The notes under the pieces: generated by a model
The model's database searches: none
What the model saw: the letters and a program-made list of their open reading frames with translations, nothing else
Told to the model about the DNA's origin: nothing
Shown: piece by piece, positions 34,644 to 42,805 of the stretch
Numbering within the stretch: position 1 is the stretch's first letter
How the letters are laid out: the number at the start of each line of letters is the position of its first letter
Translations under genes and position numbers: made by a program
Assembly (NCBI GenBank): GCA_965232255.1
Contig: OZ246962.1
Span: 1,240,001 to 1,304,000, forward strand
From: Endozoicomonas sp965232255
Lineage (GTDB): Bacteria > Pseudomonadota > Gammaproteobacteria > Pseudomonadales > Endozoicomonadaceae
Direction of reading: 5' to 3'
DNA length: 64,000 bases

Positions 34644-36296
34644 TCAGGCATTGAACTGCTTGTATCGCTTGATCAGGCCATTGGTTGAACTATCCTGATC
34701 AACTGTCTCTTCTTTACTGCAAATTTTTTCCATCAAACGATCGCTGAGTACTTTGCCCAGCTCGACACCCCACTGGTCAAATGAATCTATCTGCCAGATG
34801 ATACCCTGAACAAATACCTTGTGTTCATACAGGGCAATCAGGGCACCCGTCGTCTCCGGGGTAATCTTCTCAGGCATAATGACGCTGTTGGGGCGATTAC
34901 CCGGAACAACCTTGAATGGTGCCAGTTGTTCTACATCTTCAGCACTCATACCGGATGCAAGCAGTTCGTCACGCACTTCTGTCAGAGTATTGCCTTGCAT
35001 CATCGCTTGGCTTTGGGCCACGGCGTTGGTGAATAGCCACGCTTGTTGGTCACCAATAGGATTATGGGTAGTGACCGGAACAATGAAGTCTACCGGAATC
35101 AGTCGTGTTCCCTGGTGCAGCAGTTGATAGTAAGCGTGCTGACCATTGGTACCAGTGCCCCCCCAAACAACGGGACCTGTCTGATAAGGAACATTAATGC
35201 CACCTTTTCGCGTACGCTTGCCATTGCTTTCCATATCAACCTGCTGCAAATGACTGGGCAGATCACGCAGGAAATAGTCGTAAGAGACAACAGCGTAAGA
35301 CTCAGCACCAAAAAAGTTTTGATACCAGATACCGAGCAGGCCAACGATAACCGGCATATTTTTTGCCAGCGGTGCTGTGCAGAAGTGCTGATCCATAGCT
35401 TCAGCGCCTTTTAGCAAACGCTCAAAGTTGTCATAGCCCACCACCATGGAAATCAGCAGACCAATGCTTGACCATAATGAGTAACGCCCACCAACCCAGT
35501 CCCATAAAGGCAGCGTATTTTCCAGCGCGATACCAAACTCCTCAACCGCTTTGAGGTTAGTGGAAACCGCCACAAAGTGTTTGCAGATATCCTGCTCGGG
35601 ACAACCCTGGGCGATCATCCACGCTCTGGCTGCCTCGGCATTTTTCAGTGTTTCAAGCGTACGAAATGATTTGGAAGCGACAATAAAGAGCGTGGTTTCC
35701 GGGTCAATGCAGCGCAGCACTTCGGTCAGTTCATTCGGATCAATATTGGCCACATAGTGGTGCTCAAGGCCAGCAACATGATAAGGCGTGAGCGCATTGA
35801 CGACGGTTTTCGGGCCTAAATAGGAGCCACCGATACCAATATTGACGATGTGCTTGATGGGTTTGCCAGTATAACCTCGCCACTGCCCACTATGTACCTG
35901 CTCGGTCATGACCTTCATGCGTGCCAGAGCTTGCCGAATCAGTGGCATAACATCTTCGCCATCCACCAATACTGGCGTATCGGTGAAGTTGCGTAATGCG
36001 GTGTGCAGCGCAGCACGCTTTTCAGTGAAATTTATCTTTTTGCCACTGAACATGGCATCCCTAGCTTGGGCCAGTTTGGCCTGCTCGGCCAGAGTGACCA
36101 GAGATGCCATTACATCGTCGTTAATCAGATGTTTGGAGTAATCAAGGAACAGACCGGCTGCTTCCAGACTGTAACGGGCGAATCGATTTGGGTCTTCAGC
36201 AAAGAGATTGCGCATGTGGGTGTTAGCAAGCTGCTGTTGCAGGGCAGCCAGGTCCCGGGATGCGGGCAGATGATCCAGAGCAGTTGAGTTACTCAC
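34644..36296 (-). CDS. pgi: Glucose-6-phosphate isomerase
   Basis: The protein has 550 residues, as in E. coli. It interconverts glucose 6-phosphate and fructose 6-phosphate. Family signatures include NIGIGGSYLGPKTV, VASKSFRTLETL, VGGRYSLWSSIGL, GGTGTNGQHAYYQLLHQGT (catalytic Glu/His area) and IDSFDQWGVELGK. The start is the ATG at 36296 (MSNSTALDHLPASRDL). It is a single gene; a 215-bp spacer separates it from the lipoprotein gene. A short GAAGCG/CGCTTC hairpin at 34618-34635 after its stop is a weak terminator candidate. Confidence 0.96.
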   Translation of the reverse strand: MSNSTALDHLPASRDLAALQQQLANTHMRNLFAEDPNRFARYSLEAAGLFLDYSKHLINDDVMASLVTLAEQAKLAQARDAMFSGKKINFTEKRAALHTALRNFTDTPVLVDGEDVMPLIRQALARMKVMTEQVHSGQWRGYTGKPIKHIVNIGIGGSYLGPKTVVNALTPYHVAGLEHHYVANIDPNELTEVLRCIDPETTLFIVASKSFRTLETLKNAEAARAWMIAQGCPEQDICKHFVAVSTNLKAVEEFGIALENTLPLWDWVGGRYSLWSSIGLLISMVVGYDNFERLLKGAEAMDQHFCTAPLAKNMPVIVGLLGIWYQNFFGAESYAVVSYDYFLRDLPSHLQQVDMESNGKRTRKGGINVPYQTGPVVWGGTGTNGQHAYYQLLHQGTRLIPVDFIVPVTTHNPIGDQQAWLFTNAVAQSQAMMQGNTLTEVRDELLASGMSAEDVEQLAPFKVVPGNRPNSVIMPEKITPETTGALIALYEHKVFVQGIIWQIDSFDQWGVELGKVLSDRLMEKICSKEETVDQDSSTNGLIKRYKQFNA

Positions 36297-36459
36297 TGTC
36301 TTGCCTCATGAGATTAGGAAGAAGGATAGGCTGTATAGCCTGAGGATAGTCAAGTCGGCAAATATACAATAGAAGACCGTGGGGTAAAAAGGGTAGAGCG
36401 AGATATTACCAGGAGGTATTCTTTTAAAAACATCATCTGTCGTTTATTTACAAAAATGA

Positions 36460-36486
36460 TTGAAACTTGACCATGTTGTTTATAGT
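36460..36486 (+). promoter_or_regulatory. Candidate promoter for a short transcript
   Basis: TTGAAA (36460-36465) and TATAGT (36481-36486) are separated by 15 bp, slightly shorter than ideal. It faces the strong terminator at 36665-36703 with no protein gene between. Confidence 0.3.
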
Positions 36487-36489
36487 GTG

Positions 36490-36703
36490 TGACTTTTATG
36501 AGTTATTCGGTTAAAAAATAATCGTCCGTTCGTGCAAAATCCCTTTATGGATAGGCTGATGATCAGGGATGATGCTATACAAGAACTTCGTATTCTACTT
36601 CAGCGATAGATTCTATCAATATCATCAGCCCAGTTAACATCATGAGCAAGTCATGATCTTAACTTATTCTGAGTCGGGCGATTTCCGGCTCAGAATAGTT
36701 TTT
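36490..36703 (+). ncRNA. Possible small RNA between pgi and the RclC-like gene
   Basis: No open frame of note lies between 36490 and 36700, yet a strong plus-strand terminator closes the region and a promoter-like pair opens it. This predicts a transcript of about 210 bases. It matches no RNA family I know. The alternative is that the hairpin only serves the convergent minus-strand gene. Confidence 0.25.
36665..36703 (+). terminator. Strong intrinsic terminator
   Basis: A 13-bp stem (36665-36677 with 36685-36697, one T-G wobble) with a 7-base loop is followed by TTTTT at 36699-36703. The T-run orients it to the plus strand, although it lies 10 bp past the stop of the minus-strand gene at 36713 and could serve both. 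Confidence 0.75.
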
Positions 36704-36712
36704 GTGCTGATA

Positions 36713-37171
36713 TCACCGTTGTTGCTTCAGAGTGTACCAGTTCTTTTCCACAATAATTACAGCCATGGCCAGAAACACAATATCTTTTACCAAAAAGAAG
36801 TTGGCAACCCAAAGACCATCAGACACTTTCCAAGTATTGGGTGTTGTTAATAAAAAGCTCAGTGTGGCTGCAAAGATAATTGTGGCTGCAACACCAGAAT
36901 AGAAACCCACTCTGGGTAGCTTTAGCCCAATAATTAGCCCGATAGCCACAATGATTTCTATGGTGCCGATAATGTTGGATACCATTTGTACGGATAAAAA
37001 ATTATACATCCAACCCATGGCAAAATGATTAAGTATCAACGGTTCGATCAATGTTGCTTCTGTGGGCGTAAACTTGTATATGCCCACCCACATCAGCACT
37101 ATAAATAGACCAACTACGCCCAGATAATAACCGATTGATGGTGGTGGTGAGTTTGCTGTGTTACTGTTCAT
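36713..37171 (-). CDS. DUF417/RclC-like inner-membrane protein
   Basis: The protein has 152 residues with four hydrophobic helices (GVVGLFIVLMWVGIYKF, IIGTIEIIVAIGLIIGL, GVAATIIFAATLSFLLTTP, LVKDIVFLAMAVIIV). The motif WVGIYKFTPTEA and the ending DGLWVANFFLVKD are characteristic of the DUF417 family that includes RclC, a reactive-chlorine resistance membrane protein of E. coli. A role in oxidant stress is possible by homology only. Three 18-bp tandem repeats lie 36 bp upstream of its start and may be operators. Confidence 0.8.
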   Translation of the reverse strand: MNSNTANSPPPSIGYYLGVVGLFIVLMWVGIYKFTPTEATLIEPLILNHFAMGWMYNFLSVQMVSNIIGTIEIIVAIGLIIGLKLPRVGFYSGVAATIIFAATLSFLLTTPNTWKVSDGLWVANFFLVKDIVFLAMAVIIVEKNWYTLKQQR

Positions 37172-37206
37172 ATTAAAAATCCTGACATAACTGTTAAGGA
37201 TACAAT

Positions 37207-37260
37207 TTAATGAGATACAGCAAGTTAATGAAATACAGCAATTTAATGAGATGTTGCAAG
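37207..37260. repeat. Three 18-bp tandem repeats upstream of the RclC-like gene
   Basis: Units are TTAATGAGATACAGCAAG (37207-37224), TTAATGAAATACAGCAAT (37225-37242) and TTAATGAGATGTTGCAAG (37243-37260). They are contiguous and begin 36 bp before the start codon of the minus-strand gene, a good place for a regulator binding as several copies. Confidence 0.8.
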
Positions 37261-37529
37261 ATTAATCCCATAGCCACAAGTGTTTAAACTCACAGTAATA
37301 TATTTTGTTGGTGGCCATTGTGATGGTATCGACTTTCTTGTAGTGCGAGTAGTTGTTGGAAATACGTTTGCCTTATTGTTTCTTTGCGCTGTAACTACTT
37401 ATTAGTTGTTGTTTTATTGATTGTTGTTTTTCCAAGCGCTGTTCTTTGGTTGTTTTATAAAGATTACCGGAGAATGCCACAGCATGCTTTGCCTGGTCGG
37501 ATGTAATCAGGATGATTAAATGATATTGA

Positions 37530-37556
37530 CCTGCTGCCCGTTTTGTCGGCAGCAGG
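37530..37556 (-). terminator. Hairpin after the DUF2333 gene
   Basis: CCTGCTGCC (37530-37538) pairs perfectly with GGCAGCAGG (37548-37556) around a 9-base loop, 26 bp after the stop of the minus-strand gene. The following sequence is AT-rich but without a clean T-run. Confidence 0.55.
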
Positions 37557-37581
37557 CATTTGGTTACAAGCGCAAAGAGTA

Positions 37582-38619
37582 TCAACCCTGTTCAAGTAAA
37601 CGACGAAGGTCAATAATTGCGGCATTAGCCCTGGAAATGTAGTTAGCCATTACCAAAGAGTGGTTGGCCAGAAAGCCAAAACCGGACCCGTTAAGAATGA
37701 ACGGACTCCAGACGGTATCCTGAGTAGCTTCCAACTCGCGAATAATCTGCCGCAGGCTAACCGCCGCATTTTTCTTTTCCAGCACTTCAGCAAAATCCAC
37801 TTCTATCGCACGCAGCAGGTGGATGAGTGCCCATGAGGTGCCCCGGGCCTGATAAAAGACATCATCAATCTGTGACCATGGCGTTTTCACCTCGACAACC
37901 TCTACGCCTGCCGTTGACTGACTGGCATCGGCATCGCCGGCCAGGTCGGTGTTCAGACGTGGTTTGCCCACGCTGGCACTGAGTCGCTGGGAGAGACTAC
38001 CGAGCCGCGTTTCCACATCGCCGAGCCAACGGGTGAGGTTATCTGAGCGAGCATAAAACTGGGCTGGGTCATTCTGGTCCGACAAACGCGTCATGTAGCT
38101 GTCCAGCTTATCCAGACCGCGTTGATACTCTCGCTCACTGGCCGGCAGAATCCAGCTTTTGGCATCAAAGTTAAACTGAGGTTCAGCAACAGCCAGGTCC
38201 GGATCTTCCCTGGATTGGGTTTGGGAACGGCTGAAATCTTTACGCAACGCTCGAGCCATGTCGCGTATCTGCGTGAGTACGCCTAATTCCCAGTTGGGCA
38301 TATTGTCCATCAGCACTCCCGGCGGTGCGATGTCGTTACTCAAAAAACCGCCGGGCTTATTCAGCAGGGTATGGGCCAATGCGTGCAAACTGGCCGTTGT
38401 CGTATAACCGGTCACTACATTCTGGCCATTGGCCGCAGCCAGTGATTCGGCATTGGCCTGAACTGAGAATAATTCCGGCTCCTGACTCCAGTACCAACCC
38501 ACCAGAAACAGCAGCAATACCACAATGCCGACACCGCCAGCCAGTGTCTTGCCATGAATTGAACCGGATATTTTCTGCATACATGAGTGCAGACTTGCCT
38601 TGATTTTTTCCAGCGCCAT
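37582..38619 (-). CDS. DUF2333-family membrane-anchored protein
   Basis: The protein has 345 residues from the ATG at 38619, which follows GGGGAG. One N-terminal membrane helix lies at about residues 25-45 (LAGGVGIVVLLLFLVGWYWSQEPE). The large part outside the membrane has the family features GYTTTASLHALAHTLLNKPGGFLSNDIAPPG, NWELGVLTQIRDMARALRKDFSRSQ and a C-terminal YISRANAAIIDLRRLLEQG. I recognise these as DUF2333, common in gamma-proteobacteria and of unknown function. It is a single gene. Confidence 0.85.
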   Translation of the reverse strand: MALEKIKASLHSCMQKISGSIHGKTLAGGVGIVVLLLFLVGWYWSQEPELFSVQANAESLAAANGQNVVTGYTTTASLHALAHTLLNKPGGFLSNDIAPPGVLMDNMPNWELGVLTQIRDMARALRKDFSRSQTQSREDPDLAVAEPQFNFDAKSWILPASEREYQRGLDKLDSYMTRLSDQNDPAQFYARSDNLTRWLGDVETRLGSLSQRLSASVGKPRLNTDLAGDADASQSTAGVEVVEVKTPWSQIDDVFYQARGTSWALIHLLRAIEVDFAEVLEKKNAAVSLRQIIRELEATQDTVWSPFILNGSGFGFLANHSLVMANYISRANAAIIDLRRLLEQG

Positions 38620-38818
38620 AATCTCCCCGTTCTCCACTAATCAGGCTTTTATCCTGAATATGACGCGCCAAAATGGATGCGCTTATTAATTGGCCATTAT
38701 CCTCTAATGGTGGTGGTTATGCGAGCCTGTCGCCGGAGATGCGTTAGAAAATGATCTGAGTTGTAGCCAGCCGTTGCCTTTGCAAGTCGGCCTCGGTGCT
38801 CAGGGTTGGTGATCAGGA

Positions 38819-40774
38819 TTAAAGTTGCACTGGTTGCCCCAGGAAATAACCTTGGCCGCCGACCACACCAAGTGGTTTCAGAGCATCCCAGGCTTCCTGG
38901 CAGTCAATGCCCTGGGCCAGAATACCGATGTCCTTCGAATCCGCCAGCATGGAGAGCGTCCTGATATAGAGCTGGTTCTCGTAGCTGTGCTCAATTCCCC
39001 GGGCAAAACTGCCATCCATCTTTAAATAGTGGGTATTGATCATCTGCAAGAATGTGAGCGCCTGACAGGAGATGCCAAAGTGATCAATAGAGAACTGGCA
39101 GCCGGTGGCAGTTAACTGTTCTACCCGTTGGGCAATTTTTGTCCCCAGCAGCAATACCGTTCGCTCCGGGGTCTCCAGAATCAGTCGCCGTGCCAAATCC
39201 TGACGCAATCTGAGCGCGTCGAGCAACCAATGGTAGAACTGATCGTCGGCCAAGGCATGCGGCGAGATATTCAGACAGTAAATCTGCTGGTCATCCCGGT
39301 CATCCATATAATCGGTCAGGGCAAAAAATACCGCCCGGTCAAACTGACCACACAGATTACCGCGCTCAACCATAGATAAAAACGCATCGGTGGCAACTTC
39401 CGTATTATTCAGCGTGATTCGGGTAAGAATTTCCACAAAGGCAACATTGCCTTCCACATCCAGCACCGGCTGACCGTAAAGGGTGATTTTGCCAGACTGA
39501 ATCGCCTGCTCCAGCTCACTTTGCCACCGAGCCTCACTCCACTGGGCAAATGGACTGCCGGAAAAACCAGTGATGTCCGACACCTGCTGGCAGTTGGCTA
39601 CTCCGGTACTGAGAGCACGCAGCTGCTGATCCGCCTGCTCTAGCAATAATTCCGGTATGCATCGACCCTGATGGGTCACTGTGGCAATGTGCAAACTGTT
39701 GGCCCCGGCCGACGATGAGAAGAATGCCATAGCGCCCAAAGCACTGAATAGCAGTTGAGTAATCTGGCGGCTTTCACTGAGGTTACAAGCTAGCACAAAG
39801 ACCGCAAAACACGATCCATTGTGGCGTCCAGAGATCGCTTTTGGCCATGGTAACAAGGTTTTTTCCAGCCAGTGGCTGATGTCTAGCAGCAACTCATCAA
39901 CGCACTGCTGACCATGCTCACGATTGAGTCGTGACAGGTCCTTAACTTGCACCATGATCAAACTGCCACCCGCTTCGCCAGTGGTATCGGCGAGCACCGC
40001 TGTCATTCGGCGTTGGAAAGCCTTACGGTTTAGCAGCCCGGTGAGGGAATCCTGCACAGAACGGCGGCGCAGTTCGGTGGTTAACGACACCTGTTCGGAA
40101 AAAGTATTTTCCAGCTTTTTGGCCATACGATTCATGGCCTGGACGACCCGACGCAAGTCACGGGTTTTGGGTAGACGGGTCTGCACCTCAAAGTGCCGGT
40201 TACAAATACGATCCGCTTGTCTTTCCATGCGTCTCAGTGGTTTGAGCACTATGCGCAACAACATATGCAGCCCGGCAACGGCCAGCAATAATCCGAGGCT
40301 GAACAACCAGGCATCAGCCTTCACCTCGGACCAGAGGTTCCGATAGGCATCCCCCGGATGACTGGTCACCTGCAACTGGCCGATGGGTGACCAGCCCTGG
40401 TTGATCTCACTGGTCACCAATGGTGCCTCAAGAGCAACCCAGTGCACAAACCAGTCGGGAACCCCTGCAAGAGTAAGCGTGTGCTCACTGTTCACCAATA
40501 CATTACCAGACAGATCAACAAAGCGAATCTGCTGGTAATAGCCACGATCAAACACTGCATCAATCATAGTATCAATGGTGGCAATTCGGGTGCTGGCATC
40601 GTCACCGGTGGCAGCAATAGCCACACCAAGAGATGTGGCTGTGTCTTGGGCATGGGAGCGCAGTTGTTCTTGCAGATAGCCACGAGCATCATTGACTGTC
40701 AGCACAAAACTACCGGCAAATAACAAAATCAGCAGTAGCGTCAGATAAAGAGCCAGTTCACGCAGCAGAGTCAT
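38819..40774 (-). CDS. lapD: LapD-like c-di-GMP receptor (degenerate GGDEF-EAL)
   Basis: The protein has 651 residues. A membrane helix at about 6-26, a periplasmic LapD/MoxY-type sensor domain, a second helix at about 155-175 and a HAMP linker lead to a GGDEF domain whose active site reads GRHNGSCFAVF instead of GGDEF, and an EAL domain with VEILTR, DHFG and AQGID instead of the catalytic acids. Both enzymatic sites are therefore lost. This is the build of LapD, which binds c-di-GMP in its EAL domain and then holds the LapG protease in the periplasm. lapG lies 36 bp upstream on the same strand, which confirms the assignment. Confidence 0.9.
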   Translation of the reverse strand: MTLLRELALYLTLLLILLFAGSFVLTVNDARGYLQEQLRSHAQDTATSLGVAIAATGDDASTRIATIDTMIDAVFDRGYYQQIRFVDLSGNVLVNSEHTLTLAGVPDWFVHWVALEAPLVTSEINQGWSPIGQLQVTSHPGDAYRNLWSEVKADAWLFSLGLLLAVAGLHMLLRIVLKPLRRMERQADRICNRHFEVQTRLPKTRDLRRVVQAMNRMAKKLENTFSEQVSLTTELRRRSVQDSLTGLLNRKAFQRRMTAVLADTTGEAGGSLIMVQVKDLSRLNREHGQQCVDELLLDISHWLEKTLLPWPKAISGRHNGSCFAVFVLACNLSESRQITQLLFSALGAMAFFSSSAGANSLHIATVTHQGRCIPELLLEQADQQLRALSTGVANCQQVSDITGFSGSPFAQWSEARWQSELEQAIQSGKITLYGQPVLDVEGNVAFVEILTRITLNNTEVATDAFLSMVERGNLCGQFDRAVFFALTDYMDDRDDQQIYCLNISPHALADDQFYHWLLDALRLRQDLARRLILETPERTVLLLGTKIAQRVEQLTATGCQFSIDHFGISCQALTFLQMINTHYLKMDGSFARGIEHSYENQLYIRTLSMLADSKDIGILAQGIDCQEAWDALKPLGVVGGQGYFLGQPVQL

Positions 40775-40810
40775 GGCGGCATCCCTGTTGTTTCTGTGGT
40801 TGTCGAGCCA

Positions 40811-41482
40811 TCAGCTATTTCCCTCGCTCAGAACTCCCTGACGGTTGGATTTTTGCAAACGTCGGCGCAGTTCAGTCCAGGTTTTGATCTTGTCCGATTC
40901 ACCGACGCGAACTCCTTCACCCCGTTGTCGGGATAACCAGAGTCCATCGCCATTAAAGTTATAAACCGGTGCCAAGTCCTGACGGTGGCTGGCCGGGCGA
41001 ATCTCACTGACCAGGTTATCCAGAATTAATGGTTCTGCCCCAGGACTGGCAAAATAACTGAGCACCATATGAGCCTGATTGAGTGCAACTGCCTTGACGT
41101 AGGTGATTCTCAGTTTGTCGTCAGACACCCCAAGCTCGCGCAGGGTAAAATACTTGGCAATGGAATAGTCTTCGCAGTCACCAGCACCGCTGGCCAGGAA
41201 CTCCGCCGGGGTAGCCCAGAAATCCTCCTCACCCCAATGGTCAATATCCCGGATAAAGTGCATCCGGTTAAAGAAGTCGTTCACTTCCACCAGTTTCTGC
41301 GCTTCGGATAGATTCTGGCTGTAGGTCAGCAAATTCTGCCAGTGAATCAGTCGCTGGGCTCCCGCTGCGCCGTACAGCTCCCTGGCGCTGTCGATCAATG
41401 CTTTACTCACCACCAGATCCCCTGCCAGCACCGCGGCGAAGACCAGATGCCGCCAGGGGAGTGAAAGAAGGTGAGATAGCAT
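40811..41482 (-). CDS. lapG: LapG-like periplasmic cysteine protease
   Basis: The protein has 223 residues with an N-terminal hydrophobic export segment (HLVFAAVLAGDLVVSKA). It belongs to the bacterial transglutaminase-like cysteine proteases: catalytic Cys103 in SGAGDCEDYSIAKYFTL, His138 in NQAHMVLSY and Asp155 in ILDNLV. The acidic residues around the Cys match the calcium site known in LapG. LapG cuts the N-terminus of a large surface adhesin and so releases the cell from a surface; LapD restrains it when c-di-GMP is high. The adhesin and its type I secretion genes are not in this window. Confidence 0.9.
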   Translation of the reverse strand: MLSHLLSLPWRHLVFAAVLAGDLVVSKALIDSARELYGAAGAQRLIHWQNLLTYSQNLSEAQKLVEVNDFFNRMHFIRDIDHWGEEDFWATPAEFLASGAGDCEDYSIAKYFTLRELGVSDDKLRITYVKAVALNQAHMVLSYFASPGAEPLILDNLVSEIRPASHRQDLAPVYNFNGDGLWLSRQRGEGVRVGESDKIKTWTELRRRLQKSNRQGVLSEGNS

Positions 41483-41590
41483 GGAGAATGATTGCCCAGC
41501 AAATTCCGGTTCTTTAACAATCGGCCATGATCAGGCAGTCATAAAGTGCGCAAACCGATAAGGAAAAACCGGCAAAAGACAATAACGGGG

Positions 41591-41620
41591 TTGGCGGCAG
41601 GATAAAACTGTGCGTATAAT
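41591..41620 (+). promoter_or_regulatory. Promoter of the CAT tRNA
   Basis: TTGGCG (41591-41596) and a perfect TATAAT (41615-41620) are 18 bp apart, followed by a C-rich stretch and the tRNA 15 bp later. Confidence 0.65.
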
Positions 41621-41635
41621 CCCCTCCACTTTACA

Positions 41636-41712
41636 GGGCCTATAGCTCAGTTGGTTAGAGCAGTGGACTCATAATCCATTGGTCGCAGGTTCGAGTCCTG
41701 CTGGGCCCACCA
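41636..41712 (+). tRNA. tRNA with CAT anticodon, probably tRNA-Ile2
   Basis: The 77-base cloverleaf has acceptor GGGCCTA/TGGGCCC, D-arm AGCTCAGTTGGTTAGAGC, anticodon loop CTCATAA and encoded CCA. A CAT anticodon can be Met or, with lysidine, Ile for AUA. The anticodon arm and following TTGGTCGC match E. coli ileX more than the elongator Met tRNA, so Ile2 is preferred. Confidence 0.85.
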
Positions 41713-41873
41713 ATGAAATCAAATCCCTTCACAGTTATCTTCAACTAATACTTACGCCCAACTTTCTCGTCTGTGCCCACTGTTTGACAGATAGAAAAGA
41801 CTGCTGCTGTTCGCGCGTAGGTGGCATTGTCCTGAGCGCAATACGCATATGGACAGCGTAATCGTAATGAAGC

Positions 41874-41905
41874 AGAAAACCTGTTGAGTGACCAACAGAT
41901 TTTCT
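41874..41905. terminator. Terminator after panC
   Basis: A 13-bp stem with one mismatch (41874-41886 with 41893-41905, 6-base loop) lies 11 bp beyond the panC stop. Read on the minus strand it ends in GGTTTTC. It may also stop read-through from the tRNA. Confidence 0.6.
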
Positions 41906-41915
41906 ACGTCTTCAA

Positions 41916-42767
41916 TCAACGTTCAAAGCACACGTTGTCAATCAATCGCGCGTTGCCTAGATAGCCAGCTGCCAGAATCACCAGAGACTGCTCATTGTGA
42001 GTGGCCGGCAATAGCGTTTGGGGATTACAGATGTTGAAGTAATCCGGTTTGAATCCGGCCTCGGTCATTTTGGCAAAGGCATTTCTGCGCAGCAGGTCAA
42101 AATCGGTTTCACCCGCCTGGATCCTTGTCTGTGCTTCGACGAGACAGCCGTAAAGTGTTGGCGCAATCTCGCGGCGTTCTTGTGTGCTCAGATATCCATT
42201 GCGAGAACTCATGGCCAGGCCGGTAGTTTCGCGCGCAATGGGTACGCCAATGATCTCGACGGGCAGGCATAGGTCACTGACCATCTTGCGGATGACGGTC
42301 AGTTGTTGAAAGTCTTTCTCGCCAAAAACGGCAACGTCAGGCCGAACGATATTAAACAGTTTGGTCACCACGGTGGCGACACCCCGGAAAAAGCCCGGAC
42401 GCGTGCTACCACAGTGCATGCCATCAAGTATGTCCACGGTAATATGAGTATGGTTGTCACGCCCGTCAGGGTAGATTTCACTGGTGCTGGCGGCGTAGAG
42501 CAGGTCAACGCCGTGTTCAGTCAGCAATTGTTGATCTTGCTCCATGGTGCGCGGGTAGGAGTCGTAGTCTTCATTCGGGCCAAACTGCAATGGGTTGACA
42601 TAAATGCTGACTACGACGACATCGCAGTGTTGTTTTGCTTTTTCGACCAGCGTCAGGTGGCCATCATGGAGATTGCCCATGGTTGGCACGAAACCGATGC
42701 GCAGTCCTTCAGTGCGGCGAGCGCCGACGTAAGCCTGAACGTCGGCAATGGTGTGTACTGTTTGCAT
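41916..42767 (-). CDS. panC: Pantothenate synthetase
   Basis: The protein has 283 residues from the ATG at 42767 (MQTVHTIADVQAYV); a longer frame upstream overlaps panB and is not supported. It joins pantoate and beta-alanine with ATP. The nucleotidyl-transferase motif PTMGNLHDGHLTLVEKA (HIGH-like), FGEKDFQQLTVIRKMV and MSSRNGYLS (KMSKS-like) are all present. It follows panB by 31 bp and is in one operon with it. Confidence 0.95.
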   Translation of the reverse strand: MQTVHTIADVQAYVGARRTEGLRIGFVPTMGNLHDGHLTLVEKAKQHCDVVVVSIYVNPLQFGPNEDYDSYPRTMEQDQQLLTEHGVDLLYAASTSEIYPDGRDNHTHITVDILDGMHCGSTRPGFFRGVATVVTKLFNIVRPDVAVFGEKDFQQLTVIRKMVSDLCLPVEIIGVPIARETTGLAMSSRNGYLSTQERREIAPTLYGCLVEAQTRIQAGETDFDLLRRNAFAKMTEAGFKPDYFNICNPQTLLPATHNEQSLVILAAGYLGNARLIDNVCFER

Positions 42768-42777
42768 GATGAGGGTT

Positions 42778-42805
42778 GTCCGTTTATTCGTGGTCCGTTT
42801 ATTCG
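42778..42805. repeat. 13-bp direct repeat at the panB stop
   Basis: GTCCGTTTATTCG occurs at 42778-42790 and 42793-42805, separated by 2 bp. The second copy contains the end of panB including its stop. It looks like a small local duplication. Confidence 0.8.

Larger units (their letters stand above)
36297..36712. other. Intergenic region between pgi and the RclC-like gene
   Basis: The 416 bp hold the pgi promoter side, the possible small RNA and the terminator listed separately. A small frame reading plus from 36653 crosses the terminator and is not a gene. Confidence 0.5.
37172..37581. other. Intergenic region between the DUF2333 and RclC-like genes
   Basis: The 410 bp contain the 18-bp repeats and the hairpin at 37530-37556. 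A 70-codon frame starting from TTG at 37585 is not supported by a ribosome binding site. Confidence 0.5.

Noticed and set aside
37373..37585. 70-codon frame after the DUF2333 gene
   Set aside because: It starts from TTG without a ribosome binding site and covers the hairpin likely to be a terminator.
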